From assembly GCA_023392555.1 (NCBI GenBank), contig JAEVYW010000227.1, forward strand, positions 1-7,741: a stretch of 7,741 nt of DNA, written 5' to 3'. Of the stretch, positions 1 to 6,025 are shown piece by piece; positions within the stretch are counted from its first letter, which is position 1; each line of letters begins with the position of its first letter. The translations under genes were made by a program, and so were the position numbers. Below the pieces are notes generated by a model that saw only the letters and a program-made list of their open reading frames with translations, searched no databases and was not told the origin of the DNA. This DNA comes from Pseudomonadota bacterium. GTDB lineage: Bacteria; Pseudomonadota; Alphaproteobacteria; Sphingomonadales; Sphingomonadaceae.

Positions 1-2105
1 GTCCCGGTCTTGCCGAACATCGGCCGATTGAGGTCGCGAAGGACAGTCGCGGTGCCCCGCTCGACCACGCCTTCCATGATGTGGACCATCTGGAACGCGG
101 CCATGGGCTCCAGGATCTGCCGGTCGCGCGAGGGCGGCCGCGGCATGGCCTTTCCGTCCCAATCGGGCGCGTTGCAATTACCCATGACGGCGCAGCGATT
201 GTCTGTGCGATAGATGACCTTGCCGGTGCGGTCCTGGACATAGTCGATCAGGCTCGGCTTCACCGCTCGGCCCTGATTGGCAAGGATGGCGTAGGCGTTC
301 ACGAGCTTGAGCACCGTCGTCTCGCCGGCGCCGAGCGAGATCGACAGATAATTGGGATAGTCGCCGACCCCGAGCTTGCGAGCGTTGGCGGTGATCTTCG
401 CCATTCCGGTCTGTGAAGCCGCGCGGACCGTCATCAGGTTGCGCGACTGCTCGACGCCCCAGCGCATCGTCTTCGGCCCGGCGTAGCGCCGATCGAAGTT
501 CACGAAGCACTTCTGCGGCAGGCCCGGCCCCTGCGACGTGCAGAACGGCGCGTCGACGATGATCGATGCCGGCGACATGCCGTTTTCGAGAGCCGTCTCA
601 TAGACGATCGGCTTGAAGGCCGACCCCGGCTGGCGGAGCGCCTGCGTGGCTCGATTGTAGCTCGAACCGATGACGTCGAAGCCGCCCTGCATGGCCAGCA
701 CGCGGCCGGTGCGGACTTCCTCGGCGACGAAGCCGCCGCCGATCTCCGGAATGGAGCGGATAGCATAGCTGTTGGTGCCCAGCTGCTTGACGATGATGAT
801 CATACCGGGGCGCAGATTGTCGAAGGCGGTCCCGCCGCCGCCGCGCTTGGGCATGCTCGCCGCCGAGCGCGGAAGCGTTCCCGTGGAGCCGTTGGTGAAC
901 CCAATGCTCGCGCTGTCGCCGCTCTTGGACAGAACCACCGCCTTGCGCCAGTCGGGGAAGCCGGTTCCGACCGGAGCCCGATCGAGCGCACCCGCCCAAT
1001 CGCCACTGAGATCGATGCTCTTTTCGGTGTCGCGCCAGCCGCGGCCGCCGTCGAACTTCGCCAGGCCTTCGCGCAGTGCGTTCGCAGCGGCGTCCTGCAT
1101 CTGCGGGATCATGGACGTGCGGACCCACAGTCCGCCCGCGTAAAGGCTGTTGGGACCGTCCTCGGCCTTTTCGCCATAGCTCTTCAGGAGCGTCCGGCGG
1201 ACCTCTTCCATGAAGTAGCCGCCTTGCTGGCGGAACTTCTCATTGCTGCCGTAGCGGATGGTGCCGAGCGGCGACGTCGAGGCCTCAGCGCGCTGTGCCG
1301 CCGTGATGTAGCCGTTGTTCTCCATCTCATTCAGCACGTAATTGCGGCGGGCGAGAGCCTTCTGCGTCGCTCGGACGGGGTCGTAGTTGGACGGCGCCTT
1401 CGGGAGCACCGCGAGGTAGGCGACCTCGGGGAGCGTGAGCTCGTTGACGTCCTTGTCGAAATAGGCCCGCGCCGCCGCCTGGACGCCGTAGGCGTTGCGG
1501 CCAAGGAAGATCGAGTTGAGGTAGATCTCGAGGATCTGCTCCTTGCTGAGCGTCGATTCCAGCCGGAACGCCAGGATCGCCTCGCGTGCCTTGCGGCCGA
1601 CCGAATAGCTGCTGTCCTGAAGGAGATATTTCGCGACTTGCTGGGTGATCGTCGAACCGCCGCGCGCTCGTCCGCCGCCGGTCGCGCTCTTGCTTGCGAA
1701 GTCGAACACCGCCCCGATCAGGCCGGGGTAGTCGATGCCGCCATGGCTGAAGAAGGTCTTGTCTTCGGCGGAGATGAACGCGTGCACGAGGACTGGCGGA
1801 TATTCTTCGTAGGCAAGCTCGACGCGGCGTTCGCGGGCGAAGGTCTGCACCGGTGCGCCATCATAGCCGCGGACGTTGGCCGGCAGCGACGGCTGGTAGG
1901 CGAGGAGCTTCTCGGACGAGGGGAGACCGCTCGCAAAGTAAAGCCACATGGCGGAGAACAGGACGAAGCCAGAGAGCACGGCGATGCCGAGCCAGCGGAC
2001 CCATTTGCGCCCGAGCCACGGGTCGATCCGATCGCGGACGCGCTGGTTGAAACCAACCAGATCCGGGAGTGCCATTTGGGGGGCGCTAAGCCGTTCGAAA
2101 CGCAT
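1..2105 (-). CDS. mrcA: Penicillin-binding protein 1A, class A (glycosyltransferase/transpeptidase), 3' end outside window
   Basis: Bifunctional peptidoglycan synthase, anchored in the inner membrane and acting in the periplasm: it polymerises lipid II into glycan strands and cross-links the stem peptides. About 701 residues are visible. A short cytoplasmic tail leads to one membrane segment (about residues 38-58). The GT51 domain follows, with EDKTFFSHGG (catalytic Glu114), GGSTITQQVAKYLL (Ser151) and RKAREAILAFRLE, then KEQILEIYLN. An OB-like linker lies at about 365-455. The transpeptidase has SAFK (nucleophile Ser495, Lys498), SRN (554-556) and KTG (from Lys699), a few bases from the window edge. 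All catalytic motifs are intact. The start is uncertain: ATG at 2105 gives the longest frame (in-frame TAG at 2118-2120), ATG at 2075 is the alternative, and neither has a clear Shine-Dalgarno. It lies 47 bases downstream of the amidase, probably in one operon. Four cysteines (522, 533, 638, 644) sit in the transpeptidase. The family call is very secure; the split between mrcA and other class A paralogues is from overall layout. Confidence 0.95.
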   Translation of the reverse strand, partial: MRFERLSAPQMALPDLVGFNQRVRDRIDPWLGRKWVRWLGIAVLSGFVLFSAMWLYFASGLPSSEKLLAYQPSLPANVRGYDGAPVQTFARERRVELAYEEYPPVLVHAFISAEDKTFFSHGGIDYPGLIGAVFDFASKSATGGGRARGGSTITQQVAKYLLQDSSYSVGRKAREAILAFRLESTLSKEQILEIYLNSIFLGRNAYGVQAAARAYFDKDVNELTLPEVAYLAVLPKAPSNYDPVRATQKALARRNYVLNEMENNGYITAAQRAEASTSPLGTIRYGSNEKFRQQGGYFMEEVRRTLLKSYGEKAEDGPNSLYAGGLWVRTSMIPQMQDAAANALREGLAKFDGGRGWRDTEKSIDLSGDWAGALDRAPVGTGFPDWRKAVVLSKSGDSASIGFTNGSTGTLPRSAASMPKRGGGGTAFDNLRPGMIIIVKQLGTNSYAIRSIPEIGGGFVAEEVRTGRVLAMQGGFDVIGSSYNRATQALRQPGSAFKPIVYETALENGMSPASIIVDAPFCTSQGPGLPQKCFVNFDRRYAGPKTMRWGVEQSRNLMTVRAASQTGMAKITANARKLGVGDYPNYLSISLGAGETTVLKLVNAYAILANQGRAVKPSLIDYVQDRTGKVIYRTDNRCAVMGNCNAPDWDGKAMPRPPSRDRQILEPMAAFQMVHIMEGVVERGTATVLRDLNRPMFGKTG

Positions 2106-2152
2106 GCCGGCAACGCTCTAGCGCCAACCGCACCGCACCGAAAGAGGAAGCG

Positions 2153-3052
2153 TCAGCGAACCGCGCGCGAAGCGACGTCGGCTTCGATTGCCTGTGCAAG
2201 GGCAAGCGCAATGCGAGCCCTTTGCTCCGGCTGGATCAGCAGCGCCTCGTCGTCAGTGTTGCTGATGTACCCGGCTTCGAACAGCACCGCCGGGACTTCG
2301 GACCGCCGCAGGACGCGAAAATCGGCGAAGCGGTGCGGCTCCGGCCGAAGCGTGAACCGCCCCGCCGACTTGCGCACCAGCCGTTCCGCGAACGAGGCCG
2401 AACCCGTCATCTGCTCCCGCAGGGCCAGGTCGGACAGCATCCCTCGCACCGATCCGTCGGCCTCGCTTGAAAGCGCTTCCCCGGAGCGATTCTCGCGAGC
2501 CGCAAGGCGCGCTGCTTCGGCGTCGGAGGCCACGTCCGACAAGGAATATACCGTCGCTCCGCGCGCCAGCGGATTGGGCGCGCTGTCGATATGCAGTGAC
2601 AGATAGAGCGAGGCATTCAGCCGTCGGGCGATTTCGGCCCGCTGGTCGAGCGTCAGATAGCGGTCGTCGTCGCGGGTCAAAGCCACCCGCACCCGCCCGC
2701 GCTCCGCCAGCAGGTCGCGCAGCTCGCGGGCCAGCGCCAGAGTCAGATCCTTTTCATTGGTCTGCTCTGACACTCCGGATGCGCCGGGGTCGCGGCCGCC
2801 ATGGCCTGCGTCGATCACCACGATCGGCCGGCCCGGCGCGCTTGCTTCGGTCAGCTTGATGTCGGCCATCGCCGGATTGAGGCCGACGGTGAGAGAACCG
2901 GGCCGCGCCTCGCCGATGACGGCGCGCTCCTGCTCGGTGGCAGCAGCGGCTCCGCCCTGCTCCGCGGTCAGCGCAAGCGCGACGAGGCCAAGGCCCGCGA
3001 GGATGACCCCCGCGCCCGCCGCTGCCCGCGCCTTTTTCGTCCGTACGACCAT
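2153..3052 (-). CDS. Periplasmic N-acetylmuramoyl-L-alanine amidase (Amidase_3)
   Basis: Zinc amidase that cuts the bond between MurNAc and L-Ala of the stem peptide, as AmiA/B/C do when daughter cells separate. From the ATG at 3052 it has 299 residues. The N-terminus MVVRTKKARA followed by a hydrophobic run (VILAGLGLVALALTA) looks like an export signal. The catalytic domain starts at IVVIDAGHGG (zinc His84). It continues with NEKDLTLALA (Glu100), SLHIDSAPN (His154) and VLFEAGYISN (catalytic Glu259), which is the full Amidase_3 set. There is no room for an AMIN domain, so septal targeting must differ from E. coli AmiC. Start choice: ATG at 3052 puts the signal peptide at the very N-terminus and has GGGAGG just upstream, although only 2 bases away. 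An in-frame ATG at 3088 would add 12 residues (MLQQGGSLGWEA) and lies inside a palindrome. It is the first gene of the minus-strand operon with mrcA. An amiC-like name is plausible, but the paralogue cannot be decided from sequence alone. Confidence 0.93.
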   Translation of the reverse strand: MVVRTKKARAAAGAGVILAGLGLVALALTAEQGGAAAATEQERAVIGEARPGSLTVGLNPAMADIKLTEASAPGRPIVVIDAGHGGRDPGASGVSEQTNEKDLTLALARELRDLLAERGRVRVALTRDDDRYLTLDQRAEIARRLNASLYLSLHIDSAPNPLARGATVYSLSDVASDAEAARLAARENRSGEALSSEADGSVRGMLSDLALREQMTGSASFAERLVRKSAGRFTLRPEPHRFADFRVLRRSEVPAVLFEAGYISNTDDEALLIQPEQRARIALALAQAIEADVASRAVR

Positions 3053-3054
3053 CG

Positions 3055-3060
3055 CCTCCC
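3055..3060 (-). promoter_or_regulatory. Shine-Dalgarno GGGAGG before the amidase ATG at 3052
   Basis: Read on the minus strand, GGGAGG is followed by CG and then ATG. The 2-base spacer is shorter than usual, but this is the only purine-rich anti-16S match near either candidate start, and the 3088 ATG has none. It favours the shorter amidase, which begins directly with its signal peptide. Confidence 0.5.
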
Positions 3061-3083
3061 ACCCAAGGCTTCCGCCTTGCTGC

Positions 3084-3097
3084 AGCATTCTAATGCT
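3084..3097. repeat. Perfect inverted repeat AGCATT-CT-AATGCT
   Basis: Two 6-base arms are perfectly complementary around a 2-base centre. It lies 32 bases upstream of the preferred amidase ATG and contains the alternative ATG (3086-3088, minus strand). AATGCT occurs once more at 3175-3180. The short centre suits a dimeric regulator's operator better than an RNA hairpin. No regulator can be named. Confidence 0.55.
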
Positions 3098-3102
3098 ACA
3101 AC

Positions 3103-3110
3103 ATGGTTAA
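3103..3110 (-). promoter_or_regulatory. TTAACCAT, candidate CtrA half-site
   Basis: The minus strand reads TTAACCAT, identical to the CtrA half-site described in Caulobacter. It lies about 50 bases upstream of the preferred amidase start and 5 bases beyond the palindrome. The A/T content of this octamer makes it uncommon in DNA of this composition. Binding is an inference, and one octamer alone is weak evidence. Confidence 0.4.
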
Positions 3111-3148
3111 CGCCTAATTATCGCCGATTATGAGGCATCGATAGTCTT

Positions 3149-3163
3149 GCCGCCAGTTGCGGC
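3149..3163 (+). other. Small hairpin in the probable rne leader, GCCGC-CAGTT-GCGGC
   Basis: A five-base-pair G/C stem encloses a five-base loop. A shifted pairing, CCGCC with GGCGG, is also possible. No U-run follows, so it is not an intrinsic terminator. It may be a leader RNA structure or part of a binding site, and it could be chance in G/C-rich DNA. Confidence 0.3.
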
Positions 3164-3199
3164 GGTGCAAACGGAATGCTAACCGCGATCAATCCAGAC

Positions 3200-3213
3200 G
3201 CCGGACTTCCGGC
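3200..3213 (+). other. Small hairpin in the probable rne leader, GCCGG-ACTT-CCGGC
   Basis: A perfect five-base-pair stem with a four-base loop lies about 275 bases upstream of the rne start. No U-run follows, so it is not a terminator. If transcription starts upstream of it, it belongs to the rne 5' untranslated leader. Its role is unknown. Confidence 0.3.
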
Positions 3214-3475
3214 CACGGATTTCCAGGGCCGCACTCTTACAAGGTCGCGGCCATCACAGGTTGATGCTGAATGATGTCATTGAACGCCCCTTCGCTGCTC
3301 CTTTCCGAGCGGCCGGGCGCGTCCCCCGCATTGCAAGCCGGGATGATGGGTTCAGCAGACACACGTTCCCAACAGTTCGCCAAAGCCGCCGATTTTATTC
3401 CGGCGACGCTGGCCCAGACAATCGCGCGCGCCCGCTCCTCAGGGATGCCATCCTTGCCGATGCCGCCGCGCGCCC

Positions 3476-3480
3476 GGAGA
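3476..3480 (+). promoter_or_regulatory. rne: Shine-Dalgarno GGAGA of rne
   Basis: GGAG at 3476-3479 is followed by 8 bases and then the ATG at 3488. This is a normal spacing and supports that start. It is the best-formed ribosome binding site in the window. Confidence 0.75.
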
Positions 3481-3487
3481 AATTCAA

Positions 3488-5974
3488 ATGTCCATGCGCA
3501 TGCTGATCGATGCGCGCCACCCGGAAGAGACCCGGGTCGCGGTCGTCAAAGGTAACCGGATCGAGGAGTTCGACTTCGAGTCCGCAGAGCACAAGCAGCT
3601 CAAAGGCAATATCTATCTCGCCAAGGTCACCAGGGTAGAACCGTCGCTTCAGGCGGCGTTCGTCGATTATGGCGGAAACCGCCACGGCTTCCTCGCGTTC
3701 AGCGAAATTCACCCCGATTATTATCAGATCCCGAAGGCCGACCGCGAAGCGCTGCTCCGCGAAGAGGCCGAGCACGCGGCCGAGGAAGAGCGCCTGCGCG
3801 CCGCCGAGGACGAGGATTACGAGGACGAAGACGCTGAGGAAGGCGATGAGCCTGCCGAAGCGGTCGAGGGTGAAGACAACGGCACTGCCGCCGAGGAGAC
3901 CGGCACCGGCTCCAACCGCTCGCCGGTCGACGAGTCTGCCGCTGACGAGCTTCGCAAGAAGCGCCAGAACCTGCGCCGCCGCTACAAGATCCAGGACGTC
4001 ATCCAGCGCCGCCAGGTGCTTCTCGTCCAAGTCGTCAAGGAAGAGCGCGGCAACAAGGGCGCTGCCCTAACCACCTATCTGTCGCTCGCCGGCCGTTATT
4101 GCGTGCTGATGCCCAACACGTCGCACGGCGGCGGCATCAGCCGGAAGATTTCGAACGGCGCCGACCGCAAGCGGCTGAAGCAGGTCATGGCCGACCTCAA
4201 GCTGCCGACGTCGATGGGCCTGATCGTTCGGACGGCCGGCCTGTCGCGCACCAAGACCGAGATCAAGCGCGATTTCGACTATCTCGCCCGCCTGTGGGAC
4301 GAGATCCGTGAGCGTACGCTCGGAAGCAGCGCCCCTGCCCTGATCTATCGCGACAGCGACCTGATCAAGCGCGCGATCCGCGACCTCTATCACCGCGACA
4401 TCGATGAAGTCGTGGTGGAGGGCGACGAAGGCTACAAGGCGGCCCGCGGCTTCATGAAGCTGCTGATGCCCAGCCACGTCCGCCGGGTGCAGCCCTACGC
4501 CGACCCGACGCCGATCTTCCAGCGCTTCGGCGTCGAGGACCAGCTTTCGGCGATGTACCAGCCGGTCGTCCAGCTGAAGTCGGGCGGCTATCTCGTCATC
4601 AATCCCACCGAGGCCCTCGTCTCGATCGACATCAACTCGGGCCGTTCGACGCGCGAGCATAATATCGAGCAGACGGCGTTCGCGACGAACCTCGAAGCCG
4701 CCGCGGAAATCGCCCGCCAGCTTCGTCTTCGCGACATGGCGGGCCTCGTCGTCATCGACTTCATCGACATGGAACAGAACAGCCATGTCCGGAAGGTCGA
4801 GAAGGCGATGAAGGAGGCGCTGAAGAACGACCGCGCCCGCATCCAGGTCGGCCGCATTTCGAGCTTCGGCCTGATGGAAATGAGCCGCCAGCGCCTGCGC
4901 ACCGGCGTTCTCGAAGCTTCGACGAAGCCCTGCGCCCATTGCGAAGGCACCGGCCTGATGCGCACCGCCGCATCGGCAGGCCTGTCGGCGCTTCGTATTC
5001 TCGAGGACGAAGCCGCACGCGGCCGTGGCGAGCGCATTCTGCTCCGCGCCGGGCGTGAGGCGGGCATCTACCTCCTCAACAAGAAACGCGCCGAGCTCGG
5101 CGAGATCGAGGAGCGCTACGGCGTCTCGATCGAAGTTGCGATCGACGAGAGCTTCGAGGGCGCCCGCATGACCGTGGAAAGCTCCGGGCCCAAGCCGGTC
5201 CGCGTCGAGCGACCGGTCCAGCCCGTGCAGATCGAGGACGACGAGGATCTCGACGACACGATCGACGAGGCCGACGACGAGATCGACGAGCAAGAGGAGG
5301 AAGAGACCTCCGAAGATCGTCGCGAACAGGACGACCGTCCGGGTCGCCGCCGCCGGCGCCGCCGTCGTGGCGGTCGCGGTCGCAATCGCCGCGAGGGAGG
5401 CGAAGCGCCGACGAGCGAAGAGCCAGTCGCCGGTGATGAGTCCGAGGAGCCTTCGGAAGCCGAAGCCGCGGAGCCGGTCGACGCCGACACGGAAGAGTCC
5501 GCTGGCGAAGATCGTCCCCGCCGCCGCCGTCGTCGCGGTGGTCGCGGACGCGGTTCCTCCGCCGCCGACGCTGGCGAGGCCGAAGCGTCGGTCGAGCCCG
5601 ACAGCTCGCCCATGGTCGAAACTCCGGTAGAGGCCGAAGAGCCGATCGCCGAAGTCGAAGCCCCCGCCGAAGCCGAGCCGGCCAAGCCCAAGCGCCGCTC
5701 ACGCGCCAAGAAGGTGGTCGAGGAAGCGGAAGTGGCGGTCGTCGAGCCCGCACCGGCCGAAGCTCCGCCCGCGGAAACCGCGACGGATGCGGAGCCGACG
5801 AAGCCTAAGCGCCGATCACGCGCCAAGAAGGCTGCTCCTGAAGCAGAGGCTCCCGCGGTCGAGGCACCGGCCGAGACCCCGGTGCCGGCCGCGGATAATG
5901 ACGCCGCCGAGGGTGCGGCGCCGGAATCCGACGAGCCGCGTCGCGGCGGCTGGTGGCAGCGGACCTTCGGGTAA
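3488..5974 (+). CDS. rne: Ribonuclease E/G (RNase E type), degradosome scaffold
   Basis: Endoribonuclease that starts mRNA decay and processes rRNA and tRNA, cutting single-stranded A/U-rich RNA; 828 residues. The S1 RNA-binding part (about 37-210) is split by an acidic, low-complexity insertion (about 91-160). The catalytic DNase I-like part carries SIDIN (Asp381) and VVIDFIDM (Asp424), the metal-binding pair, 43 residues apart as in E. coli. The zinc-link is KPCAHCEGTG (Cys482, Cys485), 101 residues after Asp381 as in E. coli. A small domain runs to about 565. The rest is disordered and acidic, with two Arg-rich RGG-like blocks (620-632, 678-688) and two copies of KPKRRSRAKK. It ends in EPRRGGWWQRTFG, close to the PNPase-binding GWW tail described for Caulobacter RNase E. 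The acidic insertion and long tail favour RNase E over RNase G. ATG 3488 has a good Shine-Dalgarno. A 51-base gap without a terminator separates it from the protease gene. Confidence 0.96.
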   Translation: MSMRMLIDARHPEETRVAVVKGNRIEEFDFESAEHKQLKGNIYLAKVTRVEPSLQAAFVDYGGNRHGFLAFSEIHPDYYQIPKADREALLREEAEHAAEEERLRAAEDEDYEDEDAEEGDEPAEAVEGEDNGTAAEETGTGSNRSPVDESAADELRKKRQNLRRRYKIQDVIQRRQVLLVQVVKEERGNKGAALTTYLSLAGRYCVLMPNTSHGGGISRKISNGADRKRLKQVMADLKLPTSMGLIVRTAGLSRTKTEIKRDFDYLARLWDEIRERTLGSSAPALIYRDSDLIKRAIRDLYHRDIDEVVVEGDEGYKAARGFMKLLMPSHVRRVQPYADPTPIFQRFGVEDQLSAMYQPVVQLKSGGYLVINPTEALVSIDINSGRSTREHNIEQTAFATNLEAAAEIARQLRLRDMAGLVVIDFIDMEQNSHVRKVEKAMKEALKNDRARIQVGRISSFGLMEMSRQRLRTGVLEASTKPCAHCEGTGLMRTAASAGLSALRILEDEAARGRGERILLRAGREAGIYLLNKKRAELGEIEERYGVSIEVAIDESFEGARMTVESSGPKPVRVERPVQPVQIEDDEDLDDTIDEADDEIDEQEEEETSEDRREQDDRPGRRRRRRRRGGRGRNRREGGEAPTSEEPVAGDESEEPSEAEAAEPVDADTEESAGEDRPRRRRRRGGRGRGSSAADAGEAEASVEPDSSPMVETPVEAEEPIAEVEAPAEAEPAKPKRRSRAKKVVEEAEVAVVEPAPAEAPPAETATDAEPTKPKRRSRAKKAAPEAEAPAVEAPAETPVPAADNDAAEGAAPESDEPRRGGWWQRTFG
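5345..5383 (+). repeat. Arg-rich RGG-like block 1 in the rne tail
   Basis: It encodes residues 620-632: a run of arginines followed by GGRGR. The same pattern recurs at 5519-5551. Both blocks are flanked by Glu/Asp-rich spacers, so the tail alternates strong positive and negative charge. Such blocks usually bind RNA. Confidence 0.7.
5519..5551 (+). repeat. Arg-rich RGG-like block 2 in the rne tail
   Basis: It encodes residues 678-688, arginines followed by GGRGR, matching the block at 5345-5383. The protein pattern is kept while the surrounding acidic spacer differs. Confidence 0.7.
5684..5713 (+). repeat. KPKRRSRAKK module, copy 1
   Basis: It encodes residues 733-742. The copy at 5801-5830 lies 117 bases (39 codons) downstream, and the two 30-base units differ at only two third-codon positions. 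The AEP before it and the EAE after it also recur, so this looks like an in-frame duplication of an Ala/Glu/Pro-rich spacer plus a basic module. Confidence 0.8.
5801..5830 (+). repeat. KPKRRSRAKK module, copy 2
   Basis: It encodes residues 772-781, identical in protein to the copy at 5684-5713 with two silent differences. The basic module resembles the Lys/Arg/Pro-rich segments of histone-H1-like tails and probably contacts RNA. Confidence 0.8.
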
Positions 5975-6025
5975 CCGCTGCCGACCGGGCCACGGGCGTG
6001 ACTTCATCCGGGGTTCAGGCCGTTT

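Larger units (their letters stand above)
3053..3487. promoter_or_regulatory. Divergent intergenic region between the amidase-mrcA operon and rne
   Basis: About 435 bases separate the two divergent starts, so both promoters are expected here. The part next to the amidase (about 3084-3145) is markedly richer in A/T than the surrounding coding DNA. It carries a perfect palindrome and a TTAACCAT sequence. The part nearer rne is G/C-rich and can form at least two small hairpins, as expected for a long 5' leader. Leader-dependent feedback control is known for E. coli rne, but nothing here is recognisably homologous to that leader. I could not pick out convincing -35/-10 pairs. Short open frames at 3261-3506 and 3271-3555 run through it and into rne; I do not call either as a gene. 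Confidence 0.6.

Noticed and set aside
598..1128. 176-codon minus-strand frame within mrcA
   Set aside because: It is on the same strand as mrcA but in another phase. The true frame here gives the OB-like linker and the SAFK transpeptidase box.
1224..2606. 460-codon open frame on the plus strand across the amidase/mrcA junction
   Set aside because: The minus strand encodes the N-terminal half of PBP1a and the C-terminal part of the amidase with intact motifs, so this is an antisense shadow running through both genes and their gap.
3055..3088. Amidase start at ATG 3088
   Set aside because: It would put 12 residues, including an acidic one and no basic ones, before the signal peptide. It has no Shine-Dalgarno and lies inside the palindrome. 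ATG 3052 is preferred but not proven.
3395..4030. 211-codon minus-strand frame with leucine- and valine-rich stretches opposite the start of rne
   Set aside because: The apparent hydrophobic segments come from reading the acidic Glu/Asp codons of the rne S1 insertion in reverse. There is no start signal and no family resemblance.
4067..5293. 408-codon open frame on the minus strand inside rne
   Set aside because: It is antisense to the conserved catalytic core of RNase E. Its composition reflects reversed codons and it shows no domain.
5975..6025. Possible terminator between rne and the protease gene
   Set aside because: The 51-base gap shows no stem followed by a T-run, so I do not call a terminator. 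Cotranscription remains possible.
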